Assembly: GCA_028023455.1 (NCBI GenBank)
Contig: JAQFVV010000457.1
Location: 436,001-500,000, forward strand
Direction of reading: 5' to 3'
Length of the DNA: 64,000 nucleotides
From: Epiperipatus broadwayi
Taxonomy: Eukaryota; Onychophora; Udeonychophora; Euonychophora; Peripatidae
How positions within the stretch are numbered: position 1 is the stretch's first letter; each line of letters starts with the position of its first letter. Under the pieces are notes generated by a model that saw only the letters and a program-made list of their open reading frames with translations, did not search any database and had not been told where the DNA came from. Positions 48,848 through 59,945 of this stretch are shown here, in pieces. The translations under genes were made by a program, and so were the position numbers.

Positions 48848-49550
48848 TCTGGGAGCAATCCCTAATACACTACTGAACAGACATAGGTTTATATAAATGT
48901 CACCTGGTAGAAATAATAATACTGCAGCAACTTGGGATTATAGTTTAATATATAAATAGTATTAACATAAGAATATTAATAGTATATATACAAGTTAACA
49001 AATATTTACATACCCAAAGACATTCTTAAATAATAATAAAGGCCTAGGTGGCCTATAGAAGTCCCTAGACTTGCTTTGACATGTTTGGAATCAAGTCTCT
49101 CTGCAATATTAGCTATCGAGGCCAAGACAAGATGATGTCCAGCATCATTGTTGTTGCAAGTACATCTGCATGCTTATAGCTTCCATGAGCAAGTGTCCCC
49201 TGGTTCTTTTCTAGACCAATTCTTCACTCTTAATTATCAGAACTCCTGTTCTAATTGGTTGAGCTACTTAGATCCTGCTCACATTATCTAATATTATTTA
49301 TTATCTCTAGATGCATCTGCATAATCTTCTTTTTAATTATTTATTAATTAGTTTTTAATAGAAATTCCATTCTTATCTCTTTTTAAAGAATTAGTTTGTT
49401 TCCTCAGGTTATAATTCAAATTGAAATTCTTTTATTATTATTTATTATACTTATTTTTAATTTTAAATTTAGCATGCATTTCAACATACATGGTTATATA
49501 ACACGATTGTTGCATATAAATGTATGTCTTTTAACATACACACATAAACA
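48848..49550 (-). repeat. 5' LTR of the gypsy element
   Basis: This is the partner of 44262-45022. It contains a ~24-bp insertion (TTTATATAAATGTCACC) relative to the left copy near 48890 and lacks some AT-rich sequence near its right end. Its inner end has decayed to TCTGGGAGC, so the CA terminus is lost. Confidence 0.82.
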
Positions 49551-50250
49551 TAATACTTCATAAAATTATATTGTTATACTGGACACATTTTTGAAATATT
49601 TTTGTTTGATTAAAAATATCCTGTGAATTAAAAAAAAAAAAGTTTTATAGTATTTCATATATATATATATGTATGAAAGAAGCACATGTAACCAATCAGA
49701 TCAAATCTTTGTACTCATCCTGAATATTTCCACAGTATGATAAATACCATTTCATAACAATATAGAAAGAAATTATTCTCATTTGTGTGAAATTTGTATG
49801 AGGTAGGCATGATACTTAAAACATCATATATATAACATTTGACTGGAATAAATTGAAGATTTAAATCAAACAGGTCACAATTTCAATATATTTTAACTAT
49901 CAAACTATATATTCAGGTGTAAAGATTTAGATGATTTAAGCTTCTAACTCACCTGATGACTAAAGGTTGTTTATGAAATATATGTATAATCAAAGAGAGT
50001 ACTCAGCCAAGAATTTTTTACACTCTTGTGGATAATTATGATATGATGGTTGTCAATAAAAAGCATATATCTATAAAAAGATATGTTCTCATTGATTTCA
50101 TACATAGCAAAATAATAGAAAGATTTATGTTACCTTAATCAATGTAGTATAAACCACAGTTTATATCAATAACTGATTTACTTCCTGTTGTAGATATTAA
50201 TTGTTGTTAAGCTCAATGTCAACATGTACTATTTATATAAGACTATAACC
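49551..50250. other. no recognisable feature
   Basis: AT-rich intron with a (TA)n run at 49658-49670. Confidence 0.4.
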
Positions 50251-50253
50251 TTA

Positions 50254-50505
50254 GTACATGCGCCTTGTGTGCTTAATTTTATTACAAGAGACCTCTACAA
50301 TTTTTAACGCAAGATTCGACTTTATAAAGATAAAAGCGGCCACACTCTTATCTTCAACCTATTTTTCTAATTATATAGACAAATCAAAAGCATTTTGATT
50401 TAGGAATGTGAAGCTAATAAATTCTTCACTGATTAAGTCCACTACTTCTGTTACATATTAACGTTCGCGAAATCTTTCAATTTACAATGCACAAGGCACA
50501 TGTAC
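50254..50505. mobile_element. Tc1/mariner-type MITE, 252 bp
   Basis: GTACATGCGCCTTGTG at the left is matched by the reverse complement of CACAAGGCACATGTAC at the right (one mismatch in 16). Both ends are directly flanked by TA (50252-50253 and 50506-50507), the target site of Tc1/mariner elements. Non-coding. Confidence 0.7.
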
Positions 50506-50699
50506 TAAAATGTTTGCAGGTTACAAAATATGAATAAAAATAGTGTTTAATTTATTTGAGAGAACAATAAGCATATTGCTTAAATAATCTTCTACAATAT
50601 GTAAAGTATTTAGATAGAGAACTTATTTCTAGGTATTTTATATAAGAAATTAGATAAATATATAAAGAATATGTTAATAAAAGATGACTATTTTAATTC

Positions 50700-50930
50700 C
50701 AGGAAAGAAAGAAAAAAAAAAGTAAAGAAAAGAAAATTAAAAAAAAGGAAGCATTCTAAAAAAAGGAAATAAAGAAGAAAAAAAAGAAAGAAAAAAAGAA
50801 GAGAGAGAGAGAGATTGTTGTAGAAATGAGTTTTGCAATGACTATATAAAAAAGAAGAGAGGGAGAGAGATAGATTGTTCTAGAAATGAGTTTTGCAATG
50901 ACTATATAAATCAAACTGTTAAACTAAAAT
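50700..50930. repeat. purine-rich tract and 61-bp tandem duplication
   Basis: A ~110-base run of almost only A and G (50700-50815) precedes two copies of GATTGTTGTAGAAATGAGTT plus TTGCAATGACTATATAAA (starting about 50811 and 50872), separated by a GA-rich spacer. Copy differences are few. Confidence 0.75.
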
Positions 50931-51370
50931 ACATTCACATATAGAACATGCTGCTCCATTTTTCTGTTTATATGATATTTTACGATGTTATCTTTTAATT
51001 TTTTTTAAAAAAAACTTCTTTCTGAAATACTTGAGCACAATGTCTAATTGTGGTTCTACAATGCATTTTATGTTTGCCCTATCTTTTCAGTGAAAAGAAT
51101 TGTCGTTGCATTTTTTTAGAATATTCTTGAGTAAATCCTCACAACATAGATGGGATCTACCTATTGCATTTTTTTTAATTAAAGAATATATTTCAGGTAT
51201 GTAATTATGAAGAGTGCAAAAAGAAGAAATAAAAATTCATTAGAGAAAAAAAGTAGACTTACGAAAAAAAAAAATAGTTTGGATTTATATAAGAATAAAA
51301 AATATACAAAATATAAAAGAATCTTATTGATACAAAGACAGGAGTTTTAAATATCTAGAAAATAAGGCAA
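50931..51370. other. AT-rich stretch, possibly upstream part of the LINE relic that follows
   Basis: No clear frame. A T-A inverted run (51000-51014) is present. Confidence 0.3.
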
Positions 51371-51610
51371 AATGGAATATTTAGACTACAGATATGGTTT
51401 ATGTAGAGAATAGAGAAAGAGTAAAGAACATTTATTTTTGGAATGTAGAATGGTGAAAAAAAAAATCAGAATAAATTGTATGAAGAGTGGGAAAGGATAA
51501 AGAGAATTAAAGACAGAGAGATTTTGGTATTTTTTTTCAGTCTTTATAACAAAAATGAGAAATATGAGGGTAAGATAGTGGAATTAATGAAATATTTATT
51601 GAAGAAGCTA
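51371..51610 (+). pseudogene. probable LINE C-terminal knuckle fragment
   Basis: The plus strand reads YRYGLCRE, a stop, then RKSKEHLFLECRMVKK and later RIKDREILVFFFSLYNKNEK. C...(stop)...H....C suggests a CCHC-type knuckle with one cysteine lost to the stop. A second copy lies at 30030-30320 on the other strand. Confidence 0.42.
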
Positions 51611-51690
51611 TCTTACATCATATATGCATAATATTTGAATTATACTGTTAAATATGTAATATTTTGGAGAAATGAACTTTTAAGCACTTG

Positions 51691-53635
51691 TTAAACCATT
51701 AAGCATCACATGATCACATTTCCTATACTAGCACATTAATTGTTGATAAACAGAGCAAAACTCTCCATACAGTATTGCCACCTGTGCTAAACAGAGTAAT
51801 CAATGGATGCCAGAAGGCTTGTGCATAAAATCCCTATCTAATGCCTACTCATCCAATATCCCCAGACTAGTTTCTGGCTTGTGGCCTTCGTCAGTGAGGA
51901 GCTTTGGATCTGTGAGCACTGCATCTAGATCTTAGGATCTAATGCAACCCTCTAGCAACCACCTTTTATCTCAGCTTAACTACTAAACTATGAGAATGAA
52001 ATTGAAAACACAAAAAATATTTTCAATCTAAGCTCAATAGCTTAAATAGTCATATGGGTCTGAACTCAGTTCAGCACCCATACATTTTGGTGTCTTTGGC
52101 TCTTTTACAACCATAGCCACCACTATCCTATTAGGCAGGATTGGTGTTAAACCATTAAGCATCACATGATCACATTTCCTATACTAGCACATTAATTGTT
52201 GATAAACAGAGCAAAACTCTCCATACAGTATTGCCACCTGTGCTAAACAGAGTAATCAATGGATGCCAGAAGGTTTGTGCATAAAATCCCTATCTAATGC
52301 CTACTCATCCAATATCCCCAGACTAGTTTCTGGCTTGTGGCCTTCGTCAGTGAGGAGCTTTGGATCTGTGAGCACTGCATCTAGATCTTAGGATCTAATG
52401 CAACCCTCTAGCAACCACCTTTTATCTCAGCTTAACTACTAAACTATGAGAATGAAATTGAAAACACAAAAAATATTTTCAATCTAAGCTCAATAGCTTA
52501 AATAGTCATATGGGTCTGAACTCAGTTCAGCACCCATACATTTTGGTGTCTTTGGCTCTTTTACAACCATAGCCACCACTATCCTATTAGGCAGGATTGG
52601 TGTTAAACCATTAAGCATCACATGATCACATTTCCTATACTAGCACATTAATTGTTGATAAACAGAGCAAAACTCTCCATACAGTATTGCCACCTGTGCT
52701 AAACAGAGTAATCAATGGATGCCAGAAGGCTTGTGCATAAAATCCCTATCTAATGCCTACTCATCCAATATCTCCAGACTAGTTTCTGGCTTGTGGCCTT
52801 CGTCAGTGAGGAGCCTTGGATCTGTGAGCACTGCATCTAGATCTTAGGATCTAATGCAACCCTCTAGCAACCACCTTTTATCTCAGCTTAACTACTAAAC
52901 TATGAGAATGAAATTGAAAACACAAAATATATTTTCAATCTAAGCTCAATAGCTTAAATAGTCATATGGGTCTGAACTCAGTTCAGCACCCATACATTTT
53001 GGTGTCTTTGGCTCTTTTACAACCATAGCCACCAATATCCTATTAGGCAGGATTGGTGTTAAACCATTAAGCATCACATGACCACATTTCCTATACTAGC
53101 ACATTAATTGTTGATAAACAGATTATTCTGTTTAGCACAGGTGGCAATACTGTATGGAGAGTTTTGCTCTGTTTATCAACAATTAATGTGCTAGTATAGG
53201 AAATGTGATCATGTAATGCTTAATGGTTTAACACCAATCCTGCCTAATAGGATAGTGGTGGCTATGGTTGTAAAAGAGCCAAAGACACCAAAATGTATGG
53301 GTGCTGAACTGAGTTCAGACCATATGACTATTTAAGCTATTGAGCTTAGATTGAAAATATTTTTTGTGTTTTCAATTTCATTCTCATAGTTTAGTAGTTA
53401 AGCTGAGATAAAAGGTGGTTGCTAGAGGGTTGCATTAGATCCTAAGATCTAGATGCAGTGCTCACAGATCCAAAGCTCCTCACTGACGAAGGCCACAAGC
53501 CAGAAACTAGTCTGGGGATATTGGATGAGTAGGCATTAGATAGGGATTTTATGCACAAGCCTTCTGGCATCCATTGATTACTCTGTTTAGCACAGGTGGC
53601 AATACTGTATGGAGAGTTTTGCTCTGTTTATTTTC
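51691..53635. repeat. 456-bp tandem array with inverted copy, flanked by 9-bp direct repeats
   Basis: Three units of exactly 456 bp begin TTAAACCATTAAGC at 51691, 52147 and 52603. A fourth start at 53059 runs only to 53122. A 45-bp spacer follows, then an inverted copy (53168-53630) pairing with 52659-53122. The whole is flanked by AAGCACTTG at 51682-51690 and 53636-53644. Units differ by only a few bases (for example CCCC/TCTCC in the third, ATG in the fourth start), so the array is recent. Each unit is a ~390-bp element, also seen singly at 19667-20055, plus a ~66-bp linker. No coding capacity. Confidence 0.92.
52659..53630. repeat. palindrome with ~463-bp arms and 45-bp loop
   Basis: The left arm 52659-53122 and right arm 53168-53630 are near-perfect reverse complements (one base shorter on the right at GTTCAGACCATATG). 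The loop 53123-53167 itself repeats the start of the element (GCACAGGTGGCAATACTGTA). The structure could extrude a cruciform and is prone to deletion in cloning or assembly. Confidence 0.88.
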
Positions 53636-53799
53636 AAGCACTTGGTTATAATAAAACACTCTGGTAATTCTCATTGTATAATTCTAGCCTCCATATAAGA
53701 TCATAGACTGAACATGGGGATGAATTTATTATTGACTACTTTATAGATTGATTAATGAACTTCTCCAAAATAATAATTTAAAAAAAGTCTTTGGAACAG

Positions 53800-54600
53800 T
53801 TTATAAGCAGATTTTAAGATTTGATGGTGAAAAAGTTTGGATTTAAACTCGAGGCACAACAAGATTTTTACGTTAACGGCTTCTATATTTACAGTATAAT
53901 GACGATAGTACTATTTTTATTGACCCAAAGGATGATCTTCAGAATCTAAATGCATTATCAGATGACAGAAGAAAATTCTTGAGCAACATTTAGTTGGATG
54001 GTTAACAGTTTTTCAAAATGGACCACTTTAAATAACTTAGTACCTTTTTTAGATAAAAAAAAATTTGATTTGGATATTGCAGTGGAACACAGATTTTAAT
54101 GTGCTATTTCTGTTTTTAACAAATTAAAATATAAGATATTTTATTATAGAAAAATAACTAACTTAATTAAAAAGTATATAGAATTGTTATTCTGCCAAAT
54201 TTTTTATGTGAAAGTGAAACATAGACCCCCTAATGTGTAACATAATGGCACCAGAAAAAATTCCTTTAAGGATGTCTTGTAATAATTAGAAAATGCTGCA
54301 TCAAGATCATAAAAATAATTAGTATATTCTTCAGCTTGTTAGTTGTTATGAAAAGGAATCTATATTCTTTATCGGGTATAAATTAGATAAAGAGCAACAA
54401 ACTTTTGATAAAATATTTCATGAAGAAATTGATTATGATTTGCAAGGGAGAAGCAGACATCATTTATATTTATATTAAAATGATTTACTTCTTTTGAAAA
54501 TATCAACTCCTTTCATGGGTTTAAATTGTTGAGGAGAGTATATAATGGAGAGCTACAGTTAGGAAAAATGTTAATATCAATTTTTTTATAAAAGAAATTA
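53800..54600 (+). pseudogene. degenerate LINE 3' fragment, same family as 18086-20860
   Basis: Segments match the tail of that LINE with many changes: a decayed YNDDSTIFIDPKDDLQNLNA-type palm region near 53890-53960, LDIAVEHRF-like and NKLKYKIFYYRKITN (54118-54160, matching NKLKDRVFHHRKITT at 20309), and a GCATCAAGATCATAAAAATAA tail block. Confidence 0.6.
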
Positions 54601-54879
54601 AAATACTTGATAATAATGTGAAATAAATAGAATAAAAGCAAGATATGATATATATGGACATATTTGAGTTCATGGATTGGTTTATATGGTCATTAATTCT
54701 ATGTTCTTTTTTTTTTAATCTCCCCATTCTTATTTTTAAAAATTATAATGTCAATACTTGTTATACATAATTATGTGATTCCTGTAAATATTAATTTAAT
54801 TATTTTTAGCATAAACAAAAATAATAATAAATTGAATTTTCAGAATTTATTTTGAAAATTAGAGTCAAAAAGATCTTAC

Positions 54880-55090
54880 CTCCATTCCCACATCTGCTTC
54901 TTGTCCACATTGGAAATATCTTTCAAATCATGGAATAACCAATGACTATCAGACCGTAAAGTTTTAAAATTTATAGGATTTGGAACCTTTTTATGACATT
55001 CTAAATCTTTTTTATATTCAATCCCCAGGGACAATTCTTGAGCAAATTCAGTGTTTTCAAAATTATGTAAGTACCAACTTTTATATAAAC
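54880..55090 (-). CDS. KIAA0825: KIAA0825-like exon 2 of those found (211 nt)
   Basis: Acceptor TTTTTTTAG, donor GTAAGA. The first two bases complete the glycine codon left by the previous exon, then LYKSWYLHNFENTEFAQELS and LRSDSHWLFHDLKD can be read without a stop, ending in MWEW plus two bases of an arginine codon. It is separated from the next exon by the longest intron seen, which carries the gypsy element, the 456-bp array and a MITE. Confidence 0.82.
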
Positions 55091-57058
55091 CTAAAAAAAA
55101 AAAACCCTACATCTAACTTATTAATTTATATTTACTATAACCATAATATGTATAGAAATTTTTTTGCATCATATTGAAACAGATTATTGAAGTTGAGTCG
55201 CAATGATCTATGCAACATAAATTAAATTAAATATTAAAACTAACTCCGTACATCTTCTATATTATTATACATATACGTAAATAAATAAAATGTCCATTGT
55301 AGAAAAATTATTGTAATATTATTACACTAAATAAAATTGTAATAATTATAATATATTTTATAAATAACTATAATAAACCACAGAAATACTTTGTTATTTT
55401 CTTAACCTTATTTAAAGTTATTATGTTATATTCCAAACAACATACTAATGTTAAAACTCATGAATCTTGGGATACAACATAGAATGACATTTATTTCAGA
55501 TAAATTTGAATTAAAATGGTTTTCAGTTGAAGAAGGTAAGAAATTAAGTGAAAGTACTTCTGTGGTTTATTATAATTATTTATAAAATATATTATCACTA
55601 TTACAATTCATTATTACAATATTATATATATTGTTAGAAGATTTTTATGGACTTATAGAAGAAAATATTAAAAGTTTTAAAAAGATTTTCCAAGTACTTT
55701 AAAAAAAAAATAGTTATGCTATAACCAAGCAAGCAATCAGCTAGAAACTGGACTAACAAACTGAAATCAAGTCCTCTAAATAAATAATATTATTAGATGA
55801 TGTGAATTCAATTTACAGATAAAGTTTTTAATTGGTAGATTGTTTAATTACATCATAACTGAACTCAGGAATTAAAAAAAAAATTCATAGAAATGTTTAT
55901 TAAAACTTTCATTATATATTAAGGAGATTATCTATTTGTAGAGATATCTGTTATAGTATAAATATTGCACATAGAGAGTCATAAAAATGTTATATTCCAA
56001 ATATAATTAAATTTATTGAATAATGAAAATGCAATTAAATTCAAATAAATAACTCATCTTCAGGATATATGCATTATAAAGTAACATGGATGATTTAAAT
56101 CTGTTGGAGTTACAGATGCAATAACCTCAAGGAAGTAAGCAGTTTGAGAATATATGTAATTTACATACATAGATGAGACATTTAAATTAAAAAAAGTCAT
56201 CTACATAAAAATTAGTATACTTAAAAAAAAGGATATTATTATAAAAAAATCTGTGAAAAATCTTAAAACCAACCAAAACAAAATAAAAATAAAAAGAAAC
56301 AAATGTAGGAACTGAGAATAAATGATTATGAATTGTAGGAAAAAAATATTGTATTAGCAATACCACTTAATCATTGTTAGTGATAGTTTACCATTAATTG
56401 TCACCCATGTTAACACAACGTATTCTAGTATTTCAATGAACATATCTATTGTAAATGTAATTAGCTGCATTATTTTTTTAATAATCACTACAGATAAATT
56501 AGATGTGTATGTGTGTAAATATAAACGTTCTGCATGGTTCAGTACACTAATAATGGTTGATTCAAAAATTAAAAATTTCTGGTTGTTTGTTAACTTAACT
56601 TGTGACTTAGGCTCTTAAATATCAGATGATCCCCCAAATAACTAACTAGACAATTATTTAATTATGTATATATTATGCATTGTTTTCATATAAAAAGCTC
56701 ATTAATGTTTATGATTTTGCTCTATTACTAAGATGCTAAAATATTACATTCAATAAGTGAGAAATTCTCACTCTCAATACCAAAATATTAGCACTTGGTT
56801 GTAGTAATGTATTGTGCTTCCATACAGAAAACTTTATTATTTTTAAAAAATTCTTTAAGCAATTGCATAATAATTATAAAAAAATTATGCCATAATGTGC
56901 ATGATGTAATAAAAATTACCTTAAATATATACAAATAAAATAAACCAATGTTTAAAATTATTCTGAATAAAAATGAAACTGAAAAAAAAAAATCTCAAAA
57001 CAATATATATATATATATCATTAAATTAAATATTATAAGCGATAAAATAAAAAGATAC
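55091..57058. other. intron without recognisable feature
   Basis: AT-rich. Palindromic AT stretches such as the TTATAATATATTTTATAAAT region around 55345 and 55580 recur in both orientations, forming a loose inverted repeat (CCACAGAAATACTTTGTTA at 55379 versus TACTTCTGTGGTTTATTATA at 55555). No exon or element recognised. Confidence 0.4.
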
Positions 57059-57923
57059 CTTTTTCTTCCCTGGAAATTTTTTTCTTCTTTAAGATATCTA
57101 AAATTGTTTGCCTTGATAACTCATTTATTTCAAGAACATGTCGTTCAATGTAATGAAATATTATAATTGTCTTAATAATACTGCTTTTATAAATGCTAAA
57201 GGAATTTTTCTCCACTGACTCATGAAATCCACTAACAACATTCACAGAACGATTACGCCATTGATTTTTCCATTGTTTTATACGTTCAAAAATTGAAAGA
57301 TCTTGAACTACTGGTTTATTAATTTGAGGAATAGTTGATGGCCTTCGTGTTATATGATCTATGATTTCAGAAACTGTTTCTGAAATTGGAGATAAATAAA
57401 GATCATGTATTAAAAAAAATGGAAGAAATGAAGGTGGAAATGTTCCATATAGATAAACAGCAATATCCTCATCAATCAGATCTAAAATTGAATTGGCAAC
57501 TTTTTCAAACTTGTTAACAAAGCTACAGAGATCAGAACTGTCACTGCAAACATCCCGAAGGCACTGGTCAAGTTTTTGTTGGCGAAAATGGCAATAACTT
57601 TTCCAAATACTTGTAGAGCTATAAAAATGGCATATACTATTCAAGCATTTTAAATACTCATGGGTTACTGAAAAAATACCCAAAGTTGGTCTATTATTAA
57701 CTTGGTCCAAGCAATATTGAAAAAAATGAGAACATATGCCTGCCCAAAGGCTATCAACCTGCTGTTCACAGTTATTTATGACAATATTGATAGAACTAGT
57801 GGATTCTGATTGAGAATTTGGAGTTTTTAAAATGCATGGAAATTCAATCCCAAATGAATCAACAAAATTGAGAAATTCACAAAAACCATTTTTCAAAGAT
57901 GGAGAACGATTTAAGAAGTCCTT
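57059..57923 (-). CDS. KIAA0825: KIAA0825-like, first exon found (865 nt)
   Basis: The exon opens in phase 0 after a long pyrimidine tract and AG (intron side 57924-57925), reading KDFLNRSPSLKNGFCEFLNF, and ends with one base of a split glycine codon before a GTATCT donor. The 288 complete codons have no stop. Other recognisable stretches are NCEQQVDSLWAGICSHFF and IDEDIAVYLYGTFPP. It corresponds to the N-terminal third of vertebrate KIAA0825, which is mostly helical with no catalytic motif that I recognise. This is the largest exon; the run of open frame upstream of the acceptor is intronic poly-A on the plus strand. The initiator methionine must lie further 5', because the open frame enters through a splice acceptor and not at a start codon. 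Confidence 0.85.
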
Positions 57924-58540
57924 CTAAAAAAAAAAAAACAAAAAAACAAAAAAAAACAACATTATTATTGCTAAAAAATTACTGTTAAGTTTTAAATATT
58001 ATTTTCCAGTAGAGGATAAAAAATACAACTTATTCATAATGAAAATAAAAATTAAAAAAATTAAACAAAACAAAAATGAAAGGAATTATATATATGAATA
58101 AAAATGCATGTATATACAAAGTAAAATAAATAATTTTATAGTCTCTAGCCTTGCAATAAATATCCATAACTTTCATCATATAGACATATATTACAACAAA
58201 ATGACTACTGTGTATTTAACATCTAGATTTTTCCTGACCTCATGGAAGATTATGTCATTTTCATACTTTCTTCATTCACTTTTTCTTTTATTCCTTATAA
58301 TCCATATAAAAATATTTGGAATATTTTCTCCATCTTTAAAGACATTATCAATGTCCAATTTCTTTTTTTATCTTCTGGATATTATATTATTGCTATTAAA
58401 TTGTAATTACAATTTTTTTTTTTTTAAAACTAATTAAAAATGATTATTTAGACTGTGATAACTAGATGCAAAATCACTTCTATTTTTGGACTATTACTGT
58501 ATAAGATAAATAAAAAATATATTTTACTTATTATCACAGG
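57924..58540. other. no recognisable feature
   Basis: A-rich intron start on the plus strand, then AT-rich sequence. No upstream exon of the KIAA0825-like gene could be identified here. Confidence 0.4.
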
Positions 58541-59945
58541 GTATCAAAAACACATTAGGTATACCATTAAGACCTATAATTAATAATGTGGATACATATT
58601 ATGAAAAAATATCAAAATGGTTATTTAATAACATTTTGAAAAAATATGAGGAAAAGAAAAAAGAAAATAATAATTTAAATGAGTTTGTTAAAAGGTTAAA
58701 AATGTTTTTGGAAGGAAATAATAATGTTAAAAATATGTATTTTGTTAAATTAGACATAAGTAACATGCATACAAATGTAGATCCAAGTAAAGCATTTGAA
58801 ATAATTATGGAAATGTATGTTAAAGATGATAATAAAAGTATTAAAATAGAATGTAATCTATAAAATGACATCTTGAATATATGTTGTAAGGATGTCATAT
58901 TTATATACCATGAAAAATATTAGAAGCAATGTAAAGATTTGAGTATGAGTAATTGTTTAAGTGGGTTACTGGAATCATTATATATGAATTATTTTGAACA
59001 AAGATTTTTTAGTGGAACAAAATACTAATCTATATTTTATGTGAGATATGTTGATGATTATTTTTTAATGTTTAATGGTAATGATGGGAAATCAAGAATA
59101 TTTTTTTAAATATATTAATTTAATTGATGAAAATATTAAATTTACGATGGAAAAAGAAATAAATAATTCAATTAATTATATGGATGTTAAAATTTAAAAG
59201 GTAATAAAGAATTGTGGGGTAAGTGTTGAGAAAAATATATTTAGGAAGGATACTTTTTAGGGTTAAATAAATGGAAATCAGATATAGAATATATACATAA
59301 GATAAATATTGTTAATAATAGGATAATTAGAGGAATTAATTTATGTTCAGAGGAAAGCTTATTTAAGAAAGAAATGGGTAAGATAAGAGAAAAGGCAATG
59401 AAAAATGATTACCCAATTAAAATTATTAATAAATTATGTGGAAAGAAAAATATTAAAAAAATAAAAATAAAATTGGATAAAAAGGAATTTATATATAGTA
59501 GTTATAAAATATCAAAAAATATTTTTTTTAAGATTATGAAGGATATCAATAGGAAATATGGAAAGGAATGTAATTTATTGTTGAAATCAGTATATAAAAG
59601 GAAGTTTAATTTAAGTAATGTGATAAAGGAAACAAGAAATAGGAATGTTGAAAATATGAATGGTATTTATAAAATTTAGTGTTTATATTGTAAAAAAGAT
59701 AATAGAAATGTGTCAAATATAGGTACAATAAAGAATAAATTAGGGACGGGGTTTAAACAGCATTTAATTGATAACAATTCAAATGTTGACATACACGGTA
59801 AGAAATTTGGAAATATAAATTTTAAAATAAAAATATTGGAAAAAGTAAAATTATATGATAAAGGAGCGTTTATATATATATAAAATAAATCTGTTCTGAA
59901 TAGAATAAATTATGTAAATGATATATTTTAAATAAAGAATAAATG
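58541..59945 (+). pseudogene. Penelope-like reverse transcriptase and GIY-YIG endonuclease relic
   Basis: In order on the plus strand: GIPLRPIINNVDTYYEKISK, YFVKLDISNMHTNVDPSKAF (motif A, D intact), LSGLLESLYMNYFEQRFF (motif B region), RYVDDYFLMF (catalytic YVDD, intact) and INNSINYMDV. A stop-free C-terminal stretch covers 59374-59679. The GIY-YIG end reads NGIYKI, a stop, CLYCKKD, then NKLGTGFKQHLIDNNSNVDI. This order is specific to Penelope-like elements. There are several stops and frameshifts. Codon use is extremely A-rich, more so than in the PLE arms at 16 kb, so it may be a separate family. Confidence 0.78.

Larger units (their letters stand above)
44262..49550 (-). mobile_element. 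dead, near full-length Ty3/gypsy LTR retrotransposon
   Basis: Two similar terminal repeats (44262-45022 and 48848-49550) in direct orientation enclose ~3.8 kb. The minus strand has, in order, gag, zinc knuckle, protease, reverse transcriptase, RNase H and integrase, the Ty3/gypsy order. All domains carry stops and frameshifts. No clean 5-bp target-site duplication and no clear primer site were found. It sits in the 11.7-kb intron of the KIAA0825-like gene in the same orientation as the gene. Confidence 0.85.
15713..57923 (-). other. KIAA0825: KIAA0825-like gene (DUF4495 family), ten exons, both ends missing
   Basis: Ten minus-strand exons at 57923-57059, 55090-54880, 43186-43012, 35132-34989, 32408-32287, 32050-31900, 31630-31437, 26551-26372, 21817-21704 and 15803-15713 join in one frame (2247 nt, 749 codons, no stop). 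Every donor is GT, every acceptor AG, and the phases match at all nine junctions. From recalled family knowledge, the product aligns along its length with vertebrate KIAA0825, a poorly characterised intracellular protein linked to postaxial polydactyly in humans; its molecular role is unknown. The strongest block is VQMW...DLW...PP..AQ in exon 7. Vertebrate length is about 1275 residues, so roughly the first 100 and last 400 residues are unaccounted for. No signal peptide or membrane segment is evident. Introns measure 1968, 11693, 7879, 2580, 236, 269, 4885, 4554 and 5900 bp and contain most of the window's mobile elements. The ortholog assignment is from memory of the family, not from a search. 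Confidence 0.82.

Noticed and set aside
51691-53635. CRISPR-like or centromeric satellite interpretation of the 456-bp repeats
   Set aside because: Units are long, abut without unique spacers, include an inverted copy, and are bounded by a 9-bp direct repeat, which fits insertion of an element concatemer.
58599-58898. 99-codon minus-strand frame
   Set aside because: It is the mirror of the Penelope-like reverse-transcriptase frame on the plus strand.
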